From Ottelia alismoides (taxonomy: Eukaryota > Streptophyta > Magnoliopsida > Alismatales > Hydrocharitaceae), in NCBI GenBank assembly GCA_037367405.1, contig JAZKJV010008882.1, positions 1,054,001 to 1,118,000 of the forward strand: DNA of 64,000 bases. Direction: 5' to 3'. The position numbers were made by a program, and so were the translations under genes. Below the pieces are notes generated by a model. The model saw nothing but the letters and a program-made list of their open reading frames with translations, did not search any database and was not told where the DNA came from. Positions 33,576 through 46,300 of the stretch are shown one piece after another. The stretch's first letter is position 1, and every line of letters begins with the position of its first letter.

Positions 33576-36500
33576 TGATGAATCCACATTTCATCATCTT
33601 TATTCTATCATTTTGGCATAAAAAACCCGAGCAAATACGTGTAAATACCCTTAATTTATGCATCTTAGCATTCATGCATGTGCATGTAAATAGTGTACAA
33701 AATACTGTAATTAAGCCAAAATTATATAATAAATCAAAGAAAAGAAAAAGGATAAAATATTGTAAATATTTTATGACCCGAAACCCCGAGACCTAGGCAT
33801 CTTGACGAATAGGTCGACAAGGGATAAAGTAGGGGGAGATAAGGGTAAAAATACAATGAAATTCCTTCATTCTTTGTTCATTTTGGGACCTATTTTTGGT
33901 TCCACTTTTTATACCTCAAATAAAGAAACATTGTAAATGAAAGTTGTAGATAATTAAATAAATAAAAACACAAATATGATTTCAGTCAAAAATAATGTAC
34001 AGATAAAAAGTTATGGTCTGAATAAAAATCCAGAATCCCAACTTCCCAGACCCGTATCTCACAAATGAAAACTCCAAATGCATCAAACTCACCTTTAATT
34101 GTATATAGTGTAAAATAATCTATTTAATGGCAGTGGTTTCGCATTTGGTGGAGCTACGGTTTGAAAGTTGAGTTTTGGGACCCTATTATGTACTTGTACA
34201 GATTAAAATACTCAATTTATCATTTATTCATTATTTTTATAATTTTATATTTTTATAAATTTTTAAATATTACTTATAATAAGTATGTACATTAAAATCA
34301 GAATAAAACCTCAAGAAAAATCAAAATAAAATACTTGTATATTTATAATACATAAGTATAAGACCTATGTACATACCTATATAATCCATACGTCTATAAA
34401 ACACCTCAGAAAAATAAAATAAAAATATATTTATGTGTATAAAAGTATTTTATAAATTTATAAAATAATACACAAAAATAAATGAATTAAAATTCACAAA
34501 ATAAAAATAAATTAATGAAATATATAGGTATATGTACCTACAAAGGGCATAAAAGGTATCTTGTATTTTTGTACCTCATAAAAATAATTAAAAATAAGAT
34601 AAAATACTTTATAAATAGATAAACATTTTTTATTTAATAATCTAAAATTAAATAAGTCATTTTCTATTTTTAAATGAATTAATAAAACATTTTCCCAGGG
34701 TTTTTCCTGGTTGGTCCACATGGACCAACCAGGAGGGTCTGAGAGTTGACCGCGGGTCAACTCTCTGACCCGCCCCCTGTGGCTGTGTCAGAATGGGTTT
34801 TGACCTATTTTCACCCTTTTTTTGATATGACTCTTTACATACTTTCATGATGCATCCTAAAGGACTTTTTCTCCTCGATATTAGAGCATACACGCCCAAC
34901 GTTAAGATCGGGGATTGGACCGCTGACCTCTCTGTTATCTCTCGATCTTTGAGCCACCTCATTCACCTTTCAAAAACCACCCAAAGTCATCCATCCATTT
35001 TTAAACTGGTTTTGGAGAGCCTCTAACCTCCGAGTGTGGCAAGGATGAAACTCCTGTGACAGGGGAGGATCCCGGTACCCTCGTCGAGGTGCGGCGAGGC
35101 TCGACGGCCGCGTTCCACCATCTCCGGCGGTCGCGCCGCCGTGAGGTCCTTCATCTCCTCAGCCCCGACAGAGTCGAGGTGCTTTTCTTCTGATTATTTG
35201 CTCTTTGGTTATCTGTAGGACTTGGCTTCAACTCTATACTCTTTAATTGCATATTGGTTAGCTTAGATTCACATCAAAAACCTTCACCGGAGCTCGTGAG
35301 CTCCGGCCACCATTCGCCACTCCATCATTTGCCAAACTTTCGCCAATAAAGGCCAGATACCTGTCTCCTTGTGCTTTTGGAATTTTCCTTGTATTTGCAG
35401 TATCTGAAGGACCCATCTGCGGGTCAGGAGCAACGTGAACATCGCCCAGGCCCGCCGGCGTTCGCGTGACCTCCGGGGATCATCCAAGGGTCCTTGGAGC
35501 CCTTTTGAGGGTGCCTGGTACTTTGCCGTTGCCGCAGGAGCTTGTGCGTATGATCGGAAGCGTGCAAGGAGGCCGGAGGACCGCGCTGCACCTCATCGAA
35601 ACTCGCCAAGGGCGAGTTCCTCCAACGATCCTCCAGCCCACTTGCGCGCCGTTCGATATCTGTAGCGGCCCAGGTCATCCAGTTACCGCCGGATCTTGGA
35701 CCCCCCACCGCCGTCGGATTATCCTGCCTGATCTGATCGTCGCCATTCAAGCCGAAGGGGTATCGCGGCTTTTCGCATCGACACGTGTATAAGTGACAAA
35801 AGGGAGCCGCCGTCTACGGGGGTAATTTTGCATCCTACCCCCCGGAATTTTTGTTATTTCATATTGAGTATTGTAATTATTTTATTAGGTTGAAAACTTT
35901 TGGCACTTTTGTAGCAAGGACCCCAGGTTTCTTTGTATTTGCGAAGCAGTCCTCGCCAGGCGCACGTGCTTGGCACGCGCGTTGGGAAATTTTGCAGAGT
36001 TAGCCTCGTACGTTTTAGCTATTGATATTTAGTCTTTAAACATTTTTAATTAGTTATAAGTTTCTAGAAGATTTATTTACAGGCCCTTCCACTTTTTGTA
36101 TATTACAATTGTGCCCCTCCCAGGCGCGCGTGCCTGCGCACGTGGCTTGGGTGTTTTTGCTGGGAAGGGCTCACGGGTTTTGATATTCCTAAATAGTCCA
36201 GGAAGTTTTTGATTTAGTTATAACTTTTTGGGAAATTTACAAGCAGGCCCTCAGACTTTCTACATATTACCAAAATACCCCTGCTAGGCTTGTAATTTCT
36301 TTCTACTATATCCATTTATTTCATGCATCTATAAATACCCAAAAATTCCACAAAAACTAATCTAGGCTCCTGGTTGTTTGTGCATTCATTCCATATTTTT
36401 GCATTCCATTTTTGTTGCATTTAATAGTTATTAAAAATCGAGAACATGCATTTTAGATCTAGTTTGCATTGGAAAATACCAAGAAAATATTAAAACTCCT

Positions 36501-37340
36501 TGAAAAATTCAAAAAAAATTACCTAAGGTCTATTTTAGTGTCAGTCCATCACTAAAAATTTCAAAGTAAAAACCTTAAAATTAGAAAACAATTAAAAACT
36601 TCAAAAAATTCTAAAAAAAAACATAAAAAAACTCCAAAAATTATAAAGTCAGGTCCTGTAGGTTCCCTATTTTATTGTATTTATTTTAAATTTAATTTAG
36701 GAAAATTTTTTTTTGTGTTTGCTATTTTTCATTCACATTTTAATTTCGGCCAGTAGTTAATTCACTGTTTTCTCTTATTTTATCTTTTAAAAATACCAAA
36801 AAGATTCTGAAAAATCCCCAAAAATCACAAAAACAGTAGAAAGTTATAAAAAGACCAAAAATATTTTATTCCCTAATTTCTGACTATTTTTACCTATTTT
36901 TATAAATACTTTATCCCCTCTTTTCTTATATTGTATATATACTTAATTATTGAAAAAGAAAATATAAAAATATAAAATACAAAAAGAAAATATTAAATCA
37001 GAAACTCAAAAACCAAAATACAAAATAAAAAATTAAAAATTAAATATATAAAATTAAAAACCCACAAAAACATTTGCACATTGATTACAATCACATCACA
37101 TTTTGCACTTAGCTTGATCTATCCTGCCTTGCTTCCTGTGTTCGAACTCTATACATACTTACACCTATACATTATTTATGTAGAGTTAAAAATAAATTTG
37201 ACTCCACTTTATTTTTCATTGTTTGATATTACATTGTGGGTTCATTGTTGATTAAATCCGGATATTTAGCGGTCACCGCATCGACTTCTGTGTTCCCGCC
37301 TTGTGAGGAATACAAGACCATTAGATTTTTGGGTTTATCA
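33576..37340 (+). repeat. 5' LTR of the LARD-like element
   Basis: 3765 bp starting TGATGAATCC and ending TTTATCA, with short TGAT...ATCA terminal inverted repeats. It holds a TATA box (TATAAATA, 36330-36337), so U3 is about 2.8 kb and R-U5 about 1 kb. U3 has three long palindromes (34706-34733, 34741-34765, 35287-35306) and a GC-rich block (35030-35790) unlike its AT-rich surroundings. The open frames in that block are not conserved as protein. Confidence 0.92.
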
Positions 37341-37342
37341 AA

Positions 37343-37360
37343 TGGCGCCGTTGCCGGGGA
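37343..37360 (+). other. Primer-binding site, tRNA-Asp
   Basis: TGGCGCCGTTGCCGGGGA lies two bases after the 5' LTR and is complementary to the 3' end of plant tRNA-Asp over 18 bases. This primer is common in Athila/Tat-type gypsy elements. Confidence 0.88.
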
Positions 37361-38704
37361 GCAACAACGTATAGTTCGGTTTTTGCTTTGTGATTGTGAT
37401 ACTTGTCTATATTTTTACCTTCTCTATATGCTCATTTATTTGATATCATTGCTTGACTCGTCTAATCACTCTTCCTTGTTGGACTTTGTGCGAGGAACCG
37501 CGGATCGAGGGATGCACTCCACCTTAGGTGCCTGTGCACCCACGTGAAGGCGGTAGGAGACTTCTGACCTAGAATCAAAGGAGGCAGGGAGGACTTGAGA
37601 ACACAATCATCTTTTTGAGCATTTTTGTATATTTATTTGTGTAATTTTAGTGAGTGAGAGACCCCATTATTTTGTAATAATACAGGCACCCCCGAACTTT
37701 GGACATTCGGGCCCAATTTCCAAGTGTTTGTACACTTGGGGGCTCACCGCGGATTTTTCGATTTTCATCGCATATTTTTTCATTTGTTTTCCGATTTTGT
37801 TTTCCTTACTTTGTGTGATTGAGCCCCTAGTTTTAGGATTGCTTGCGATATACGAAGACCAAACACTTAATATCTTGCATGTACCTATAGTGCGCTTTGG
37901 ACTTAGTCAAATCTTTAAACGGTCGCCTCATCATCTTCAAGCCTACGTGCCGCGAGCCCACCCCGTCAAGCGCTACTCCTGAACTCGATGTGTCGAGAAG
38001 AGGAGGGGTGAGCATAGACTGGACTCTTGGATTGAGGATCGGTGACCGACTTGTGGTCCTTCGCGATAATATCAATTTCTGAAACTTAGGGCGATTTCAT
38101 CGGCTTTGCATTTGCATATAGATTAGGTTTTAATTCTACTGAGCATCTCTGCATGTAAAGTGCTGGGGGCAAGGTGAGCATTTACGCTTTAGCATACATC
38201 ATGGTTTTGTCGCTTGCATTGCTTTTCCGACTCTCTACCTCTGATTTTGATCACCTAGGTGCTAAGTAAAATTGACTCCTTGTTAGGCCCATGCTTTCTC
38301 ATTAAAAATCCAAAAAAAGGTGATAACAAATAAAATTGGGACTGCCAAACATTATTCGACCGTAAAAATCACCAAAAAGAAAATCTTGTATTGGGGCGAG
38401 TAATCCCCTCATTGTCTTCGCTTTTACTTTCTCGCGCACATACTAAGGATTAGTGCCCAAATCCCATTGAGCCCCTAAGTGTTTGTGCAACTTCTTGACT
38501 TCTCACCTAACTCTAAAACAGACAAGATTAAAAGACCGAATTTTCGGTCTCTACTGAGTTGAGTAGGTGAATTGAGGGTTTGTTTTGTGAGTTTGACTGT
38601 GCTTGCTTGTGTGTATCCTAGATCTTATCTGCACATTTGCGCCTCTTCTTCACTCTCTTGACTTGATCGTCGTTCTCTCCCGATCATTTTCCTCTTGTTT
38701 CGAG

Positions 38705-39378
38705 ATGGCCGATTGGAGCGTATGGTATCCGGACTTTGCGGATTCTTCGTTCACTCCAGGCAGTCCACCTCCTTTTTTTCAGGAGGACTTTGCTCCTGAT
38801 TTTTTTACATATCCGCCTCAGCCGCAGTATCAGACCTCGGACTTCTACCCACCTCCACCTGTATATTATCCACCTCCACCTTCACATTCACCCGAGTCTG
38901 ACCTATTGGAGTCACCTCCCTCAATCTCTATAGTGATATCTTGAATCGAATGACAAAGCGCATTGATTTGATGAATGATAATCTTGCTATTTTGAGGAAA
39001 AACCAGATTAATGCTCCTTTCGTCGAGGATAAAGATTTACTTGTGGGTGATCATGGGAGCTTGCAATCGCCCAAAATACAAAAAAATGAGAAAATTTTAA
39101 AAATCCAAAAAGAGTTCGGGAGACCTTTGGTTGATTCAGACCGTGAGAAGAGTGCCCATCTGCTAGACTTTTTGACCACACATCCATTCACACACTGTCC
39201 CACCTCTGACCCCGAGGATGTCGCTGTACAGATTTCTCTCGACATGCCTCGTGTATATGCTGATTCCGACTTCCTCCCTTGTATGGAGGAAGTCCAAAAA
39301 TTCAAAAAATGTTATCTGAACCCGAAGTGGTGGCTACTATTCATGAGATCATCCGTGCCCCACTTCAACAGGCCATGA
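38705..39378 (+). pseudogene. Gag-like region, frameshifted
   Basis: It starts MADWSVWYPDFADSS at 38705 and continues as a Pro/Tyr/Phe-rich stretch (FYPPPPVYYPPPP). A frameshift near 38915 leads to LYSDILNRMTKRIDLMNDNL, a probable short coiled coil, then RPLVDSDREKSAHLLDFL. A second shift near 39300, in an A-rich run, joins it to the protease frame. I see neither a retrotrans_gag core nor a CCHC zinc knuckle. Its place between primer site and protease is the reason for calling it gag-like; the function is unproven. Confidence 0.45.
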
Positions 39379-40799
39379 CCCATTTATCTGCTCCTCTTCC
39401 CAAGAAGAGAAAGCGGAGGAGCAGATCTGAGCGTCACATTCTGACCATGGCCACTGCCCACACCATCACACACCGTCCCATTCGTAGAAAGAAGAATACA
39501 GCTACACCATTCATCACTTGCACCATCTCTGACCATACTTGTGATCACACTCTCCTAGATGGCGGTGCATCTATTAGCATATTACCCTTCTCGCTGGTAC
39601 AGTCTCTTCACTTAGGGCCTCTAAAGAAAACCAGGATGATCGTTCAGTTTGCTGATGGATCTATCAAGAGGCCGAAGGGTATCGTTGAAAACGCCGTCAT
39701 TTCGATTCAGGGCACGAGGTACAATGATGATTTTGTCGTATTGCCCATGGAGACCTCCACAGGGGAGCCCTCTCCAATCATCCTGGGACGACCATTCCTC
39801 GCCTCTGCGAGGGTCATTATTGACTATGGATCAGGAGAGATTTGCTTCCGTCATGTTTACGAGAGCGAAGTGTTGATCACCGCACCCACAGTTGACCAGA
39901 AACCTGCACCTGATGCACCTTCACCGATCTTAGTTGACTCTGAGGCCTGTGACCGATCTGATGATATTGGAGATGTTTGCTTATCAACCGTTGACGAGAC
40001 CCGGCGGATCCCCCGAAAGGGGAGGAACTCGGAAAGCATAGACCTCACAGTTCCGCCTTCTGGTATGTGGCGATGTGTTGATGAAATCCAAAGTATTTAC
40101 GTGATTGATCCCATTGAGCGGAGGGCAGATACCAAGACTAGACAGGACGGACCTGGTTTGACTACTTCCGCTGATAAGTCTGTTCCTGGTCACTCTAAAG
40201 TAAAGATGATTGAGGTCGGTTATGATGCTGGCCATTATTTTCATGGATTCAGATATTTTGATGAAGACAATGATTCAGGTGAGACTCTTGAGGACGATCT
40301 GAGTTCATATACTTCCACTGATGATTTCGTTCCTTTTGATTTCGACCTGGACGATCCCTCGTAGGACGACTCTGATTACACTTCTCCCGATGAGGATGAG
40401 TTTGTCCCATTCCACTTCGATATCAGCGAGACTTCCAAGGCCAGACCTGACCGTACTTCTTCCACTCACCCGTCTGCGCCTTCACACCATAGGACCACCA
40501 AGGCTGAACCTAGCCGTACTACTTCCATAGACCAGTTCGTGCCTTTTCGATTTAACTCCACTAAGGGCCTTCACTCTGTCGACCCTGATCGGCTTCCTCC
40601 AGTATGGACACCGATGTCGACCTGCACCACACTAGATCTCTCCCTCAGCGGTCTCGCAAGAAGGTTAGCTTTCAACCTTCTTGATCCTGTGTATATCCAT
40701 CTCTGTGTGTATATTCCCTTGTGTACCTTTGTTCTCTCTCCCGTATTGCTCGTCTACCCATTCTCGTGTTTGCCTTGCTTAGGACGTACTTTGTCCTAA
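39279..40799 (+). pseudogene. Aspartic-protease-like ORF with acidic repeat tail, one in-frame stop
   Basis: The frame from about 39300 carries a basic segment (KKRKRRSRSERH) and then a retropepsin-like domain: the active-site region LLDGGASISILPFSLV (usual form DLGAS), VQFADGSIKRPKGIVENAV, and the flap-side ILGRPFLASARVIIDYG. After it comes an acidic tail with three copies of a short motif: DDFVPFDFDL, DEFVPFHFDI and DQFVPFRFNS. A TAG at 40362-40364 falls between copies one and two, and the frame then stays open to 40799. In a full element the protease would cut Gag-Pol; here there is no Pol to cut. The tail has no known domain. Confidence 0.8.
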
Positions 40800-41391
40800 G
40801 TATAGGTGGGTGGACGAGCCGAGTGTTTATCGTTCTGTTTCATCACTCCTGTTATTGCCTATACTTAGGGCTTCTTTTACCCTAGGTATAGGGGGAGTGG
40901 TGTGTACATCCTCACTGTCTCATTATCTCATCTGTTGATATCTTTTCTTCTTTTCTTCTTTTCTTATTTTCCTCTTCTATCTTCTGTATCTATCAAAAAG
41001 GTGCCGCCCCCTTGTAGATAGTTTTTTATACTTAGGACATACTTTGTCCTATGTATAGGGGGGTGTGCATCCCGAGTTGATTCTATTCTTTGATCCTCTC
41101 CATTGTCTCCTCTTCTTGTCTATACTTAGGGATATCTTACCCTAAGTATAGGGGGAGACAATCTGAGTACGATCTGTTCATTCCCACCCTTGACCCTCCC
41201 TGCTTTGTGTACAGTCTGCTATACTTAGGATTATTTGATCCTAAGTATAGGGGGGACGGTCGACTTCTCATTCGTTTATTCCTTCATCTCTTATTTATTT
41301 ATTCCTTAGACTTGCATATACTTAGTACGAGTTATGTCTTCTCTTTTCTCTCTGATCTATGAGGACATAACTCAAGCTAAGTATAGGGGGG
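40778..41391 (+). repeat. Array of six hairpins, each followed by a polypurine-tract-like G run
   Basis: Hairpins at 40778-40800, 40860-40890, 41027-41057, 41121-41150, 41220-41249 and 41317-41385. The common outer stem is TATACTTA / TAAGTATA. The inner pairs vary together: GGAC/GTCC, GGG/CCC, GGAT/ATCC, and in the last GAGTTATGTC/GACATAACTC. Hairpins two to six run straight into five or six G; the first into AGGTGGG. The real tract before the 3' LTR (AAGTATAGGGGGA, 43343-43355) has the same final words, so each unit resembles a duplicated polypurine-tract module. Confidence 0.8.
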
Positions 41392-43343
41392 TCGTATATA
41401 CTACGTATATACTTTAGCCATAACTCGTACTTTCGTATTTTCTAATAACTATGGCTATTTATACAATTAAAATTCATTAAAAACCCTAATAAAAAGATGT
41501 GATTATTCCTTAAATTCTTGGTGTATCTACTGATTAATAAATCAGGTGAAAATATTTTTTACAAAATTTTTAAAAAATAGTTTGAAAATCTTTTTGAAAA
41601 ATCTTTTGAAAACTATTTTGAAAATGTTTTGTTACATATTTTCAACCTTTGTAAAAATATTTTGATTGTAAAATTTTCTTCTTTGTGTGAAATAAAATGT
41701 TTGAAAAATGATTTGCAAATGGTTTGAAAAATGGTTGCAAAAATATGTGAAAAATCTATACATACTGTTTGGAAAACCTTTGCAAAATGATTTTCAAATG
41801 TGTGTACATGTTTGTAAAATGTTTGTAAAAATTATTTTGGACTATAGTTTTCAAAACTGTTTGAAAAACCTGTGTCAAATTAGTTTGAGGAATACATACA
41901 TCTCACCAAAATTCACTATATTTATTTATAAAATTGACCACTTACCCTTGTAAATTCTTAAAATCCACTTCTTGTAAATATAAGAAGCACTCCCGTGTAC
42001 ATATTTTAACCTAGTTTTTGTCCGAAATTCTTTTTGTTTTCAAAAATCCCAAAAACATTTGCGAAATTAACATCCAAAAATATTTGAAAAATCTTTTTGA
42101 AAAAATCTAAAAAAATGCATATGCATCACCATCATCTTTTCAAAAACCCATAAAAAGTTCAAAATATGTGAAAATTGCATCACAAAAATATTTTCTGCAT
42201 AGCATTTGTATGGCATTCGTATTTTTCGGATTGAGTTTGATAGTTGAACAAGTCTAAGTAAAATCCGAAGATTGGAGCTTGGTTGGATCTTAAATCTACC
42301 TAATTAACAGGAACCTTATAGGAACTGGAATTGAGGTACTTCGGGTCTAGTTGACTTAATTCTTTGATGATCACTAGACTTGGTTCAATGGATTCTTGAC
42401 TGCCTAAGTAGAGTATTTCGGAGCACACGCATGACTCTTGTTGATAATGACCTAACTTGGACATCTGCACCTTTCACATGGCTCAACTCAGTTGGAGTGG
42501 TGAGGGGGTTGGATTTGCCGGTATGAGACACACACAGGTGGAAACACTTGTCCTCCTCTAGGGAGGGAAGTGCACCCCAACCCGTCCAGTGATGATGAGT
42601 TTCGAGGATAGGAGATCGTGGGTTGCAATAAAGCTTCAAAAGAGGGATAGTCTACTAGCTCAAGAGGAAAAACTCCTTATGTAAATGCTATTGTGAATAG
42701 TATTTCAAAAAAAAAAGTGGACAGGCCTGTACAAAAAAAAATACCTGCCGGAGTGTACATATGTTGTAAAGTCAAATAAGCAAGCTTGTGCTTCAAAGTC
42801 AAAACATGTGAGCCTGTAGCTAGATGACTTGACTACACTGGTCTTGCATCCTAGGATAGGTAGCTACACTGGCTACCGTCCATTCTTCTCTTCACCCCTC
42901 CTCTTGAGCTGGTTGCCACTTGAACTTAGAAGGGAATACCCTGCTTCTTGAGGAATGAGTTGTTGGATTGGGGAATCATTGGATTGTCATATTGGAGAAG
43001 TCAGCCTCTTTATCATTTCAGTTGGGGAGAGCCACCATCACTTACACTATATGAGTCAGATTCATAGTCATAAGGGTTTGCATATGACTTGAGATATTTC
43101 TGACCTGGCTATTGAGGAGATTTGAACAGGGTTTTGAGATTCTCACGGACTGTTGGATTTAAAATTTGGTTCTCATCAAGGTTCCGCCCGCACTATTTCC
43201 AGAGGTCCGACTTAAGCTCCAAACTTTGATTTTGTGAAGACAAGTTTGATAGTTAAACTTAATCCATCTTTCTTCTTTTTCTTTTCTTTCTTTTTCTTTC
43301 TGCACTTATTGCATAAGTGTTTGCTAGGGACTAGCAAAGGTAA
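41392..43343 (+). other. Non-coding 3' internal region of the LARD-like element
   Basis: 41550-41870 is made of degenerate TTTGAAAA-type repeats; the rest has no recognised protein. Just before the polypurine tract is a perfect 8-bp hairpin, TTTGCTAG / CTAGCAAA (43320-43338). Confidence 0.6.
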
Positions 43344-43355
43344 AGTATAGGGGGA
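43344..43355 (+). other. Polypurine tract of the LARD-like element
   Basis: AGTATAGGGGGA, ending directly at the TGATGAATCC start of the 3' LTR; the presumed plus-strand DNA primer. Confidence 0.8.
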
Positions 43356-46300
43356 TGATGAATCCATATTTCATCATCTTTATTCTATTATTTTGGCATC
43401 AAAAACCCTAGCAAATGCGTGTAAATACCCTTAATTTATGCGTCTTAGCATTCATGCATGTGCATGTAAAGAGTGTATAAAATACTGTAATTAAGCCAAA
43501 ATTATAGAATAAATCAAAGAAAAGAAAAAGAATAAAATATTGTAAATATTTTATGACCCGAAACCCCGAGACCTAGGAATCTTGATGAATAGGTCGACAA
43601 GGAATAAAGTAGCGGGAGATAAGGGTAAAAATACAATGAAATTCCTTTATTCTTTGTTCATTTTAGGACCTATTTTTGGTTCCACTTTTTATACCTCAAA
43701 TAAAGAAACTTTGTACATGAAAGTTGTAGATAATTAAATAAATAAAAATACAAAATTGATTTCACTCAAAAATAATGTACAGATAAAAAGTTATGGTCTG
43801 AATAAAAATCAAGAATCCCAAATTCCCAGACCCGTATCTCACAAATGAATACTCCAAATGCATCAAACTCACCTTTAATTGTATATATTGTAAAATAATC
43901 TATTTAATGGCGGTGGTTTTGCATTTGGCGGAGCTACGATTTGAATGTTGAGTTTTGGGACCCTGTCGTGTACTTGTATGGATTAAAATATTAAATTTAT
44001 TATTTATTCAATATTTATATAATTTTATATTTTTATAAATTTTTAAATATTACTTATAATAAGTATGTACATTAAAACCAGAATAAAACCTCAAGAAAAA
44101 TCAAAATAAAATACTTGTATATTTATAATACATAAATATAAGACCTATGTACATACATATATTATACATACTTCTATAAAACACCTCAGAAAAATAAAAT
44201 AAAAATATATTTATGTGTATAAAAGTATTTTATAAATTTATGAAATAATACACAAAAATAAATGAATTAAAATTCACAAAATAAAAATAAATTAATGAAA
44301 TATATAGGTATATGTACCTACAAAGGGCATAAAAGGAATCTTGTATTTTTATACCTCATAAAAATAATTAAAATCAGAATAAAATACTTTATAAATAAAT
44401 AAACATTTTTTATTTAATAACCTAAAATTATATGAGTCACTTTCTATTTTTAAACGAATTAATAAAACATTTTCCCAGGGTTTTTCCTGGTTGGTCCATG
44501 TGGACCAACCAGGAGGGTCTGAGAGTTGACCGCGGGTCAACTCTCTGACCCGCCCCCTGTGGCTGTGTCAGAATGGGATTTGACCCATTTTCACTTTTTT
44601 TTCGAGGTGACTCTTTACATCATTTCATGATGCATCCTAAAGGACTTTTTCTCCCCGATATTAGAGCATACACGCCCAATGTTAAATTCGGGGATTAGAC
44701 CGCTGGCCTCTCTGTTATCTCTCGATCTTTGAGCCACCTCGTCCACCTTTCAAAAACCACCCAAAGTCATCCATCCATTTTTGAACCGGTTTTGGAGAGC
44801 CTCTAACCTCCGAGTGCGGCAAGGTTGAAACTCTTGTGACAGGGGAGGATCCCGGTACCCTCGTCGAGGTGCGGCGAGGCTCGACGGTCGCGTTCCACCA
44901 TCTCCGGCGGTCGCGCCACCGTGAGGTCCTTCATCTCCTCAGCCATGGCTGAGTCGAGGTGCTTTTCTTCTAATTCTTTGCTCTTTGGTTATCTGTAGGA
45001 CTTGGCTTCAACTCTATACTCTTTAATTGCATATTGGTTAGCTTAGATTCATATAAAAAACCTTCACCGGAGCTCGTGAGCTCCGGCCACCATTTGCCAC
45101 TCCATCATTCGCCAAACTCTCGCCAATAAAGGCCAGATACCTGTCTCCTTGTGCTGTTGGAATTTTCCTTGTATTTGCAGCATCTGAAGGACCCATCTGC
45201 GGGTTAGGAGCAACGTGAACATCGCCCAGGCCCGCCGGCGTTCGCGTGACCTCCGGGGATCATCCAAGGGTCCCTGGAGCCCTTTTGAGGGTGCCTGGTG
45301 TTTCTCCGTTGCCGCAGGAGCTTGTACGTGTGATCGGAAGCGCGCGAGGAGGCCGGAGGACCGCGCTGCACCTCATCGAAACTCGCCAAGGGCGAGTTCC
45401 TCCGACGATCCTCCAGCCCACTCGCGCGTCATTTGATCTCTGTAGCGGCCCAGGTCATCCAGTTACCGTCGGATCTTGGACCCCCCACCGCCGTCGGATT
45501 ATCCTGCCTGATCTGATCGTGGCCATTCAAGCCGAAGTGTTATTGCGGCTCTTCGCGTCGACACGTGTATAAGTGACAAAAGGGAGCCGTTGGATCGTCG
45601 TCTGTGGGGGTAATTTTGCATCCTACCCCCCGGAATTTTTGTTATTTCATATTGAGTATTGTAATTATTTTATTTGGTTGAAAACTTTTGGCACTTTTGT
45701 AGCAAGGACCCCAGGTTTCTTTGTATTTGTGAAGCAGTCCTCGCCAGGCGCACGTGCTTGGCACGTGCATTGGGAAATTTTGCAGAGTTAGCCTCACACG
45801 TTTTAGCTATTGATATTTAGTCTTTAAACATTTTTAATTAGTTATAAGTTTCTAGAAAATTTATATACATGCCATTCCACTTTTTGCATATTACAGTTGT
45901 GCCCCTCCCAGGCGCGCGTGCCTGCGCACGTGGCCTGGGTGTTTTTGCAGGGAAGGGCTCGCGGGTTTTTATATTCCTAAATAGTCCAGGAAGTTTTTGA
46001 TTTAGTTATAACTTTTTGGGAAATTTACAACAGGCCCTTAGACTTTCTGCATATTGCCAAAATACCCCTGCCAGGCTTGTAGTTTCTTTCTGCTATATCC
46101 ATTTATTTCATGCATCTATAAATACCCAAAAATTCCACAAAAATTAACCTAGGCTCCTCGTTGTTTGTGCATTCATGCCATAATTTTGCATTCCATTTTT
46201 GTTGCATTTTAATAGTTATTAAAAATAAAAAACATGCATTTTAGCTACTGTTTGCATTGGAAAATACCAAAAAAATATTAAAACACCTTGAAAAATTCCA

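Noticed and set aside
35284..35792. Open frames in the GC-rich part of the LTR, repeated at 45064-45572
   Set aside because: They are duplicated because the LTR is. Length and frame differ between the copies and there is no domain, so no protein is supported.
39500..39850. Possible endogenous pararetrovirus from the protease domain
   Set aside because: No movement protein, coat protein or reverse transcriptase. LTRs, tRNA-Asp primer site and polypurine tract show an LTR retrotransposon.
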